Shown: in pieces, positions 1 to 11,500 of the stretch | How the letters are laid out: each line of letters begins with the position of its first letter | How positions within the stretch are numbered: the first letter of the stretch is position 1 | The notes under the pieces: generated by a model | What the model was told of the DNA's origin: nothing | The model's database searches: none | What the model saw: only the letters and a program-made list of their open reading frames with translations | DNA from: Glandiceps talaboti | Lineage: Eukaryota; Hemichordata; Enteropneusta; Spengelidae | NCBI RefSeq assembly: GCF_964340395.1 | Contig: NC_135553.1 | Coordinates: forward strand, 563,001-627,000 | Length of the DNA: 64,000 nt | Reading direction: 5' to 3' | Position numbers and translations under genes: made by a program

Positions 1-8
1 TGATTCAC

Positions 9-3000
9 CTTATGGAAAACCCAACGTGTTCCCAATATTGACCATAAAAACTCACCAATAAAAAATAATAGTCTGATGTAGAGCAAAACTGGCAGGTGCC
101 TCCTTGGGTATGTGTTTAATATAGTTCCTTGCATACTACAATAAGTTATGCCTAGTTCTAAAATGATGACAATGGCTAAAATAGCTAGTAAACCAACAAG
201 GTATGACAGTAGTAGGTCTCCTCCCTCATCACAAGCTAACAAATCCACTCTATGTACTTGGTATACAACTGATATGGCAATAATCCTGAAAAGAGAAGAG
301 ACAGAAAATACAGAAATTTATTCTCTTTGTCATTCTACAAGACTTAAGTTTTATCTGCGCTGCACAACACTACACTATACTATACTATACCACACCACAC
401 ACCACACCAAACCAAACCACACTACACAAAACCACACACTACACTACACCACACTACACTTCATTACACTACATTGTACTAATTTACACTTACTAAAATA
501 TGAAATTAATTTTTTTAAACTAGACAATCGTCTTTAATCAATAAATATATTCCTTCAGTCAGATACTTGTGTTACAAGAAACTGCCCACTGTCTTACCCC
601 CCCCCCCCCCCCCCATGTAGTGATACAAGATTTATGGACACCATCCTAACCCTACTTGTTGCAAATTCAATATTGAAGGATATAACAAGTATTATCTATG
701 ATATTTTCCATATGCAGGGCTGTTGTTGTTTTTTATAAGTAATGATAATGATAGAATTAGAGGTTGTAAAATAATTGAATCTCGGGAGACATTAAAATGG
801 ATGACAAAATAGATAGAGATGTTGGGGATTACGATGGTACATGTACATTGACACAAGAGGATGGGTTACAATTTGTACACCATAACATGAAAGGTGTTGA
901 TACATGTTGATATTACTAAGTACATAGCCATGTCATTTTAGCAACAATTTTAGTCAATTTACATTTACTCTAGCCACACTGTACACGTCTGTACCAGCAC
1001 TTATTGCCAAAATACATTTTTGTAATTTTAGCCACTGTATGCTTTGTTAACATGACAGGAATTTTACTGTACAGTGGCTCTGTTATTTAAACCCCAGGTA
1101 GCTGTAACATTTTGGTATTTTGTATTAATTTTTGCAATGCCCATGAAAATTATAAAATTAACTAGACTCAGTTTTCTTTTGATTAGGTGAATTACTTCAC
1201 TTGACTGGTGGCGCAGTCAATCTGATTAAAATCTAATGTGTTGAATACCTCTGGATGTCTTGTATTTACCTCTATTCCCTTCATATATTGTCATTTGTTT
1301 GCAATTTTTTTTGTTCTTGATATCATCATCGCATTCTTCCTACATTTGAAGGTGATCACGCCAGGAACAAAGAAATAAAAAACAAATGAAAATATAAGGA
1401 ATTCGAGGTAGGTAAAGAAAATGAGCCACAACTCTAAAACAGACTTTCAGATTGGTGGTACAGTTTACCTGACTGAAGAAATGCATACCAATAAGTATAA
1501 ATTAGATACTGTTCCTATAAAAAATGTGTATCAACAAATTTACAATTTGTGAGATGTTGATAGGATTTGTTCATGCTTTCTGAGTACATAAGCATAAAAT
1601 AAGTCTGAAAATGGAGAACAAAATTGATTCAAAAACTTGCTCCAGTTACAACTACTACAGATTTAGTCGATATTGTACAAGTGGAGAGACATTGTGAAAC
1701 ATGTCAAATCAATATACAAGTATCCAACATGTACACATCCTTGACAGTAATAAGGCAAAGAAAAAAAATAATTGCGTGTTTCCAATAACACGGCCTCACA
1801 AAACAGGGTAGGTAGGTCAGGATTTGATTTGATTTTATATTAGTTTATTTGACCTTCTTAATTGTTTTTAGTTTTTTTAATATGGCTTCAACCAAAAAAC
1901 AAATGAAATGTCAATCAGAATACTCTTCTGTGATACTTTGGTGAAATACGTACAGACATCACTGAGGAAAGAAAAATGACATGCATGAAGGTGAAGAAGA
2001 CACAGAATTTCATATCTTCTTGTTTTAATGTTTAAAAAATGTTTAGGCTTGACAGCTTAAGTTGGATCCGATCGGTCGGGATATCAGAAACACATAGTTG
2101 TTTTTATTTTGCCTAATTAGATATAGTAATGGTCTGTAATTCAGTGTTTCTTCTTATATTTGATCCATTAATAGTAGCTGACATTTAATTACCCAGCAAA
2201 CATACACTTTAAATAACTACAAATTATCAAAAAGATAAAAAATTACAAACATCAATCATTTGACCTTGTAAAGTATCATTTAATAGATATTGCTCTAATT
2301 CAATGAAATTAATAACCATAGAAATTAGAATTGGCATGGCTTGTATTTTACTTGAGTGACTATATACTACGGTGCACAGATGGCCTATGTGTAACACCTG
2401 CATGTATTATTTGTGAATAAATGTTTATGGTAGCTAAGCATAGAAATGAGCATGTACAATATAGTTACTGGAGTAGTATTATGTACACAGTTGTTACATC
2501 CCAGACTGACGGTCTTTTTGTACACTGTCACATGTTGAATTTATCTGAACTCCATGCCATTAGCAGTTATTCAACTATATACAATATGACTGATGTCTAA
2601 CTGATGGCTTGGAATTCACTGGCATATCAAAAACCTGGAGTATCAATATTTGTCTTTTTAAAAATAAAATGTGTTTTTTGTGCATGTTTTAGTCATTTTT
2701 ATCTGTCATTTTGTTTGACTTCAGATATATATACATTGTTCATGCACCAAAATATGCCATTATTATACTAGAGTACGTATATGATTTACAACATACTGGT
2801 CAAGTTATCTATGCTGATACTGGAATGTTGCCTTGAAAGACAAAATAAGCCATTTGGGCAAGTTTGATCATATCTTATCAAATGTAAATAATTTCACCAA
2901 AAAAAAAAAAAAAAAAAAAAACATTTCAAAATTTGCCAAAAAGTCAAAATGACTGACCCATAATACTCCAAAACTTCCTGAAGAATACAAAACGAAAGAT

Positions 3001-3264
3001 ACCACTTTCCTACAAACAAATCTGAATGCCCCCCTACCCCCTCTCCCACACACACACACACACACACACACATGCACTTGGAAACAGAGTAAAGGGAGAG
3101 GGAGGGAGGGAGGGGAAGAAAGAGAATGGTATATTACACTTTGTATAATGTGAGATGACATATACCTACCAGACTAATCTAATGAACACAGAAGCCATAC
3201 CAGGAAACACCAAGTCATCACTACCTATCTCCCAACTTCGTCCACAAGCTACAAGTCCAGGCAT
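9..3264 (-). CDS. DAGLB: Diacylglycerol lipase beta-like, N-terminal part (gene continues past the left edge)
   Basis: Two coding exons are visible on the minus strand: 3264-3170 (ATG at 3264, ends in phase 2) and 285 down to about 9, after which the gene either splices again (a GT donor follows 9) or leaves the window. The first exon encodes MPGLVACGRSWEIGSDDLVF, the typical start of metazoan DAGL (MPG..xxGRxW..xSDDLVFP). The second encodes hydrophobic helices and the family's SMxGTI...PR...LLYIRL...FLWSxLGTRW pattern. Known role: membrane sn-1-specific diacylglycerol lipase that releases 2-arachidonoylglycerol. The four N-terminal membrane helices come first; the catalytic alpha/beta-hydrolase domain would lie beyond the window. 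Phases match across the intron (tg|g gives Trp). The beta rather than alpha assignment rests on the N-terminal wording only. Confidence 0.85.
286..3169 (-). other. DAGLB first coding intron, with simple repeats
   Basis: Intron between the two visible DAGLB exons (GT at 3169-3168, AG at 287-286). It holds a degenerate ACTACACTACAC-type tract at 356-480, a poly-C run near 597-615, a poly-A run near 2898-2921, a CA microsatellite at 3050-3072 followed by a GGGA tract, and one decayed foldback element near 1218-1425 listed separately. I see no other gene in it. Confidence 0.7.
1218..1425. mobile_element. Decayed foldback MITE, CAATCTG family, copy 3 (DAGLB intron)
   Basis: Begins CAATCTGATTAAAATCTAAT like the other copies and has partly complementary arms (TTTACCTCTATTCCCTT versus AAGGAATTCGAGGTAGGTAAA). 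The right terminus is not recognisable, so it is older or truncated. Confidence 0.6.
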
Positions 3265-3322
3265 GGTTTATAAGTTATCAGGTATATATCTATATAATAC
3301 TGGTTTTCTCAATATTCTTTAT
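3265..3322 (-). other. DAGLB 5' UTR portion of the first coding exon
   Basis: A strong acceptor (TTTTTTCTTACAG on the minus strand) ends at 3323, so the exon carrying the DAGLB start codon probably begins at 3322 with 58 nt of leader. An upstream exon is therefore expected; the best candidate is 4644-4728. The 3323-4643 interval between them would be an intron; I see no gene in it. Confidence 0.55.
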
Positions 3323-4643
3323 CTGTAAGAAAAAACATCACTTTTATGTGATACCATATCTAAAGTACAAACAAGATAATACAAATATTACAAACAAATG
3401 AATATACTGAATAAGTATGGCATTCAGTCTACATTCATAACAGAAGAGCTAGAGATGTTGTGATTAATTCAAACTAGAAATGTCACTCAAAATATTCTCA
3501 GTGCATTTCTAAATATAATTAAAACCACAGCTATTGTTAAAGGTCATGACTTGCTACATTCACCACAAAGCCATTTTTTTATACTTAAATTTTGTACACA
3601 CTAAAGGTTGTTATATAATCAAGTTGTGCATGTCTATGCATTGAAATGTCTATGAAAGAACTGATTTAGGAATTGAATTATAATTCTAAAATATACACTG
3701 AAATGTAATCATAGTCATTGGTTCCAACAACGTGACATCATAGATTTATAAGTTAAAAATAGTATTAGCAGTATTACTTCCATGGTATTAGAGTTTGGTT
3801 TGGCATATCGATTCTTTTTAATATATATTTCACTGACAAGGTGCTGGAAATACACAAATGAGTAAATTCACATTTATCTACAAGTAATGTATTTGATGCT
3901 GGTTTATTGCATAGATCCATTTCCTCTTTCCTAGTACTTTCACTTCAGTGTGGGTTAACTTTATATTTCAATACTCATATTACCACTTTGAAAGCTAAAA
4001 CTTCCTGTACAACCACTTGAATGTCCATTCCCAATAATTCTACCAAGATTTTCTTACCAAATACTAAACATGTGTAAATACATATATAAATATTACTAGC
4101 TAGCTTTCTGCAATCTACACATGAACACATACATATATATTATAGTTGGATGATGTGCATTGCGTTGAAATACAACAATACAACATGTTCTATAATTACA
4201 AAGCCATACATAGGTATAGGTATTTTTTGCAAGGTACCCCTTCCTATCAATTATATATAACGTGTCATGTAGAACACACTGAAACTGAAATTACATGTAC
4301 TTTTCAAGGATTTTTGGACAGTCTATTCTTCATATTTGACAATTAGCGTCCACACTGAACTGCAAATATCAAATCATATTCCGATGAGTGAACATGGGTA
4401 GAAGCGACCAGATTTGATATGGCTCCAGACACTATTTACCAAGTCATGCAAATGTACTCCCTTACCTTACATACGTGGACATATTAAAGAAATATAATAA
4501 CATTATTTGAACAACGACGGTGTTCGTTCTCAGAGGATTCATAATCATTTAAATATATTTCGTGGCAAATTCTTTACCGATGACTACATCAACATCTTGT
4601 TAACAAAATCGCCTCGGAACACAGTGCAAAAAATAACATTTAC

Positions 4644-4728
4644 CTATATGGCTGCTGCGTATGACCATACTTCGTGTTTTACTTTCGCTCTCTAACAGGT
4701 TTCGCTGTTCAGCCGAACGATCTGCCAT
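4644..4728 (-). other. Candidate upstream exon of DAGLB containing a short upstream ORF
   Basis: On the minus strand an ATG at 4728 opens a reading frame beginning MADRSAEQRNLLESESK and reaches a good donor (ATATAG|GTAAAT) after 4644. Spliced to the acceptor at 3323 it would read four more codons and stop, before the DAGLB ATG. It therefore looks like a 32-codon uORF in a 5' leader rather than the protein start. Transcription start is not visible; the exon could begin anywhere up to about 4790. It could also be the first exon of an unrelated short gene. Confidence 0.4.
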
Positions 4729-5065
4729 ATTATTATCGACGAGCTAGCAGCAGAGCTACCGGAAGCACAGTTGGACTAATCCACTTTATGGCGACAAAAA
4801 TGTATTTTTTAATTACAAGTGTTCATTGTTTAAAAAAACACTCAAGAGAATAAAAAGCTTTATGTCATACACATCAGTGTACAAGGCAAGACATTCGAGT
4901 GTTGATATATCTTAATTTTAACCACTTAGTCAAACATACTAGCACCCCTTAGCATAATGGAATGATCGCTTAGACCGCGGTAAACTCTGACGAAACTTCA
5001 CGTTGCCGATGATAAACAGCTGACTCTGACCATAATAGTTTCGAGGCCCGGAAAGATCTGAGATA
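4729..5065. promoter_or_regulatory. Divergent promoter interval between DAGLB (-) and PMS2 (+)
   Basis: About 340 bp separate the candidate DAGLB leader exon from the PMS2 start codon. The interval is locally richer in CG dinucleotides than the surrounding AT-rich DNA. No TATA box stands out. Head-to-head spacing this short is consistent with a shared promoter. The downstream part (about 4990-5065) is probably PMS2 5' UTR. Confidence 0.5.
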
Positions 5066-5511
5066 ATGGATGCACCTAAAGACAATGAAAATGAAAACGC
5101 AGTGCCAAGTCTGGATGACAGTCGTTCTGAAGAAGCACAAGGAGACACGTAAGCATAAATGAAAACTAGAAGGGGTCACTCTCTACACTTACTAAGATTA
5201 GATTATGAGGTGTTGGTGATAATTAAAACATTTGTTCATTTCCCAAACTGTAAACTTCTCAATGTCTCGATAATAGATCCATGATGTCACTAAGTAACCT
5301 CAAAATAAGACACCCCCATATTATTACTTTATTACTACCCATGTGACATGTCTGTTATTTACTGTTTGATTTCATATGCTAAATGAAACCATATCATCAT
5401 GGAAATGGATTTTTGATGTTGTTTGTTTTTGTGTTTATTGTTTTTGTTGTTGTTTGTTTTGCTTTGTTTGTGTATGTGGTTGGCACAATTATTGAAAAAT
5501 GAATGGAATTC

Positions 5512-5563
<52 letters not shown>

Positions 5564-8500
5564 CACATGTGTTTGTTGTGTTTTTACTCGAAATCCCAAA
5601 ACTTATTAAATTGCAAATATTACACTTAAAAACAGGAAATTAAGAAATGGAATATAGATCATTATATAAATTATTCTGGTCAATTTAGACTTTAAAATGC
5701 CTCTAAAATGAAATTTGGTTATTTGATATCTTAGGCCTGATATCATCCGACAGTAGAAGTATAATTAAATGAGTGAATTTGTACTGTGTGTGAACCAAAA
5801 AATGAACATTATCGGATTAAACTATTACGTTTGGAGAAAAAAAAAAACAGATGTAATTTCGGTAAACTGATACAAAGATGTTGTTTTCAGTAGATTACAT
5901 AAATGTCTGTCATATGTATACTAAAACATTGTCATCTTTATATGATAGATATACTGAGATGCTAGCAGGTCATGTACAGGCTATAGATAAACGTTCTGTA
6001 CATCAAATCTGCTCAGGTCAAGTTGTCTTAAATCTAGCCACAGCTGTCAAAGAACTGGTTGAAAATAGTTTGGATGCAGGAGCTACAAACGTAGGTCAGT
6101 ACAATCAAAGTATTATATTTCTATCCTGTGTTTAATATTACATCATAGAGACAATGATTCCAGAGCCCTTCAATATTGCAGAGACCAATGATTAGCATAT
6201 TCATAATGCCATTGATCTTATTAACTGGAAACCTTAGCCAAATGTCAGAACTCTGTAAACAACATCTCATTTCCACTTCAGCTCATGACAGTCATGTATA
6301 ATAGAATCACCATAGTTACGATCTATGAAGACATAATGACATACATGTAAAGTCATACATATATCTATTACTACTATTCTGGGATCTTCTTGCAGATATT
6401 TTTATACCTTGAGTTTAATTTTTTGAATGAAGCTGATCATGAATGATATGTAATTAAGGCACTGACATCATCTCCCTATTGTCTACAGATGTACGACTTA
6501 AAGAACATGGAGCAGAATTACTTGAAGTTGTTGACAATGGAAGTGGTGTTCATCCCAGTGATTTCAAAGGACTTGGTAAGATTGTGTTCATCCCAGTGAT
6601 ATTTTAAGAGGAATTAAATTGATAAGGTTGTGTTCATCCCAGTGATTTCAAAGGACTTGGTAAGGTTGCAGTGGAGTTGAAAGGACTTGGTAAGGTTGCA
6701 ATGGATATCAAAGGACTTGGTAAGGTTGCAATGGATATCAAAGGACTTGGTAAGGTTGCAATGGATATCAAAGGACTTGGTAAGGTTGCAATGGATTTCA
6801 AAGGACTTGGTAAGGTTGCAATGGATTTCAAAGGACTTAGTAAGGTTGCAATAGATATCAAAGGACTTGGTGAGGTTGCAATGGATTTCAAAGGACTTGG
6901 TGAGGTTGCAATGGATTTGAAAAGACTTGGTAAGGTTTGCGATGGATTTCAATAAACTGAAGACTTTAATTACAATTGTAGGTGCTGCAAATGTGGAGTG
7001 TGTGATTAACAAGAGCACCCAGAACAATGAATCAAGTGTTGAAAAGGCCATGCTGTCTAAAGTGTAGTTCTGCTCAGCTGAACTAATCAATATGCATGCA
7101 TTCTTAGACTTTCACAAGTCTCTGGTCTGTCTTCATCTTTTATTTGAAATTTAAAAAAATTTTAAACTCAAATGTGTTCTTTTGTGTGAAATAATGACCT
7201 GAGTGAGTGATGACTTTTTTCCCCAGTTACGATACTAGTAGTCTTGTCTTGGTACATCCAGACTACGAGTAACTGGTCTTTTTGCTTTGTATGTATGTAC
7301 ATGTACTTACTGAATATTCCTAAACCCTTGTTTTCTTGTGACTTTTCCAGCTCTGAAACATCATACTTCCAAGCTTAGAGATTTCTCTGATCTAACAAGT
7401 GTTGGTACATTTGGGTTCAGAGGTGAAGCTCTCAGCTCGTTGTGTGCTTTAAGGTGAGACAAAGTAGTTTTATATACCATTACTGAGGTACTTAGAATAA
7501 ATGTTCAGTCATAGACTCTAGGTTCATAGTATCAAATGAACATTTCTACTCACTTGGGACTTGCTTCCTAAAAAGTTTTTAACTTTTAAACTTTTAAAAA
7601 AAAATTCATTTAATACTTTGATTGTGTTTCTCCAACAAACCTCAAAAAAACATCAAAACAATTGTTAATTCATAATTCTGAAGGTTTTGAACATCATCTT
7701 ATTTGTATCATTACCATAGCAACTTGACAGTGACAACCTGCCACAGGTCTACACAAATTGGTAGCAAGATACAATATGATCACAATGGTGAAATTATCAA
7801 ACAAGAAGCTTGTCCTCGACAGGTAAGAGCATATTAGATGAACTAGATAGTGTGGCATGCTTTAGTTTCCATGCCAATCATTTATGCAATGTCTTAGTTT
7901 CCATGCCAACATGTGTATATTATATCTTCAGTCGGCAAACAACCTCCATACAACCTAATATATATTGTTGCCATTAGTGTCCATGTCAACCACTTATAAC
8001 ATATACTTCTAATACAATACCTAACACCTCCAGCAAATTTGGATCATTCAGTCAGATCCAGTTTGACACTGAAGAAGGACAAGTGATTTGATTGAAACAT
8101 GTCTGTTTCTCAATTAAAAGTGGAAGAAAAGAACTTGTATATGAATATTATACTAAGTTTCCATGCCAACCACTTAACAATACGCTATGTCTTAGTTTCA
8201 ATGCCAATCACCTCACAATATGCTATGACTTAGCTTCCATACCAACCACCTCACAATATGCTATGACTTAGTTTCCATGCCAACCTCCTCACAATATGCT
8301 ATGACTTAGTTTCCATGCCAACCTCCTCAGAATATGTTGACTTAGTTTCCATGCCAACCACCTCAGAATATGTTGACTTAGTTTCCATGCCAACCTCCTC
8401 ACAATATGCTATGACTTAGTTTCCATGCCAACCTCCTCAGAATATGTTGACTTAGTTTCCATGCCAACCACCTCAGAATATGCTATGACTTAGTTTCCAT

Positions 8501-11500
8501 GCCAACCTCCTCACAATATGCTATGACTTAGTTTCCATGCCAACCTCCTCACAATATGCTATGACTTAGTTTCCATGCCAACCTCCTCAGAATATGTTGA
8601 CTTAGTTTCCATACCAACCACCTCAGAATATGCCATGACTTAGTTTCCATGCTAACTTCCTCACAATATGCTATGACTTAGTTTCCATGCCAACCTCCTT
8701 ACAATATGCCATGGCTTAGTTTCCCTTCCAACCATTTAACAATATGCTATGACTTTGTTCCTAGCCTACTTCTAACATTATGGTATCTTTGTATTTCTAT
8801 ACCAGCAAGGTACAACTGTCAGTTTACAGCAGGTATTTTCCACACTGCCAGTCAGACATAAGGAGTTTCTCAGAAACTTAAAGAAGGTAAGTCAAGGGGG
8901 GACTGTCAGTTTACAGCAGGTATTTCATACATACTGCCAGTCAGACAGACATAAGGAGTTTCTCAGAAGGCAAGTCAAGGTGAAACTCAGTTTACAGCCG
9001 GTATATCAAACACACTGACAGTGACATAAGGCATTTCTTTAGAAATTTAAAGAAGGTAAGAACATAGTATATGTTTATCTGAACAGGTAGTTACGATTCC
9101 TGAACAAAATGAACAAAAGATTTATTTTATATCAGCTGCTACCAATTCAATTGTTCATATGAATCATTGAAACAAAAGACAATCATGTAAATGAAAGATC
9201 TGTAGTATGGAACATCAACAAAGAAATTATTGTTCTTTTACTTTGAAGCAGTAGTTTTCTTTAAAAGGTTGTTTTTAAATAGGCGCAATCTAAGATACCA
9301 CTTCTAGTGTTTTTTGTACTCAATTACAAGAGAATTTGATATTATAGTTTTTTCTGAATATTTGCACTTTTCTTACATTTATAGGAATACACAAAAATGG
9401 TTAATGTGTTATACGCCTACTGTATTATTTCTACCAATGTTAGAATTCACTGCTCTAACCACAATGAAAAAGGGTAAGTACAATGTACTGACTTTATGTT
9501 AATACTTCCTATCTATCTTAAATGAAATGACAAGAATGACAAAAAATTGCTGCCAATAAGGTTGACTTTAAAACCTTTTGCTTTGTGTAATGCAATGTGA
9601 AGTAGTCTGTATAAAATGGTAAATGTAAAAAACTATAGTAAGCATCATAGTGAATATGAAACTCAGACTGAAACATAGAAATGAAAGGTTTTCAAATCTT
9701 GTCATTTCACATCGAACTTATACACGTCTCTTCAAGTTCTGGTCTTCTCACACAGTGTGTGTATTCTCTGTAGTTGGACCGATCTCCATTTATTCAACAA
9801 ACTCATATCTTAATGTATGTTTCTTCATATTCCTTTGACCATGTGAATCTGTATTCTGGTAGCATCTAAGAATGATTATTTTCTTCCAAGAAGTCATAGT
9901 TTTAATATAAAATCTAAAAAAAGACCCTCACATATGGTTTCCAATTTTATGATTACAGTAAAAAGTCAGTGGTTGTTTCTACTAGTGGCAACTCATCAAT
10001 CAAAGAAAATATCACCAATGTGTTTGGCCCAAAACAGGTAAGATTTTATGTTAGCACCCCTGTAAACTACTGCAGTATTGTAGGGTTAACAGGTTATGTT
10101 AGCACCCCTGTAAACTACTGCAGTATTGTAGAGTTAACAGGTTATGTTAACACCCCTGTAAACTACTGCAGTATTGTAGGGTAAACAGGTAAGATTTTAT
10201 GTTAACACCCCTGTAAACCACTGCAGTATTGTAGGGTTAACAGGTTATGTTAACACCCCTGTAAACCACTGCAGTGTTGTAGAGTTAACAGGTTATGCTA
10301 GCACACCTGTAAACCACTGCAGTATTGTAAGGTAAACAGATTATGTTAGCAGCCCTGTAAACCACCACAGTATTGTAAGGTAAACATTATGTTAGCACCC
10401 CTGTAAACCACTGCAGTGTTGTAGGGTTAACAGGTTATGTTAACACCCCTGTAAACCACTGCAGTGTTGTAGAGTTAACAGGTTATGCTAGCACCCCTGT
10501 AAACCACTGCAGTATTGTAAGGTAAACAGATTATGTTAGCAGCCCTGTAAACCACCACAGTATTGTAAGGTAAACATTATGTTAACAGCCCTGTAAACCA
10601 CTGCAATATTGTAAGGTAAACAGATAAGATTTTATGTTAGCAGTCCTGTAAACCACTGCAGTATTGTAAGGAGTGCAGCATGAGTTCTCTTGTAATTTCT
10701 GAATAGATAAGGTATAATATATTAAGACGTGCCACATTACTAACTTTCAAGAAATGGATACATCACAGACAATTTATTGATCTATCTGCTTTCTTGTAGT
10801 TACAAAGTATCTTGGATTTTGAACAGCATCCAGTGACTGAGTCTGTCTGTGAAGAGTATGGTTTAAAATATGGTCAAGTGAACAACGATATATTCAGGTA
10901 CATACTACATAAGCTTCCACCTCTATCTAGAGTTAAGTGAAGTCAGGATGGGTGAATGGTCTATCTAGAGTTAAGTGAAGTCAGGATGGGTGAATGGTCT
11001 ATCTAGAGTTAAGTGAAGTCAGGATGGGTGAATGGTCTATCTGGAGTTAGGTGAAGTCAGGATGGGTGAATGGTCTATCTAGAGTTAAGTGAAGTCAGGA
11101 TGGGTGAATGGTCTATCTAGAGTTAGGTGAAGTCAGGATGGGTGAATGGTCTATCTAGAGTTAGGTGAAGTCAGGATGGGTGAATGGTCTATCTAGAGTT
11201 AAGTGAAGTCAGGATAGGTGAATGGTCTATCTAGAGTTAGGTGAAGTCAGGATGGGTGAATGGTCTATCTAGAGTTAAGTGAAGTCAGGATGGGTGAATG
11301 GTCTATCTAGAGTTAAGTGAAGTCAGGATGGGTGAATGGCCTATCTAGAGTTAAGTGAAGTCAGGATGGGTGAATGGTCTATCTAGAGTTAAGTGAAGTC
11401 AGGATGGGTGAATGGTCTATCTAGAGTTAAGTGAAGTCAGGATTGGTGAATGGTCTATCTAGAGTTAAGTGAAGTCAGGATGGGTGAATGGTCTATCTAG

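Noticed and set aside
148-537. 129-residue plus-strand frame
   Set aside because: It is antisense to the DAGLB exon 285-9 and then runs through the ACTACAC simple repeat; no family resemblance.
6614-7090. Repetitive frames on both strands ([19 protein letters not shown])
   Set aside because: Products of the 30-bp minisatellite, whose length is a multiple of three; not genes.
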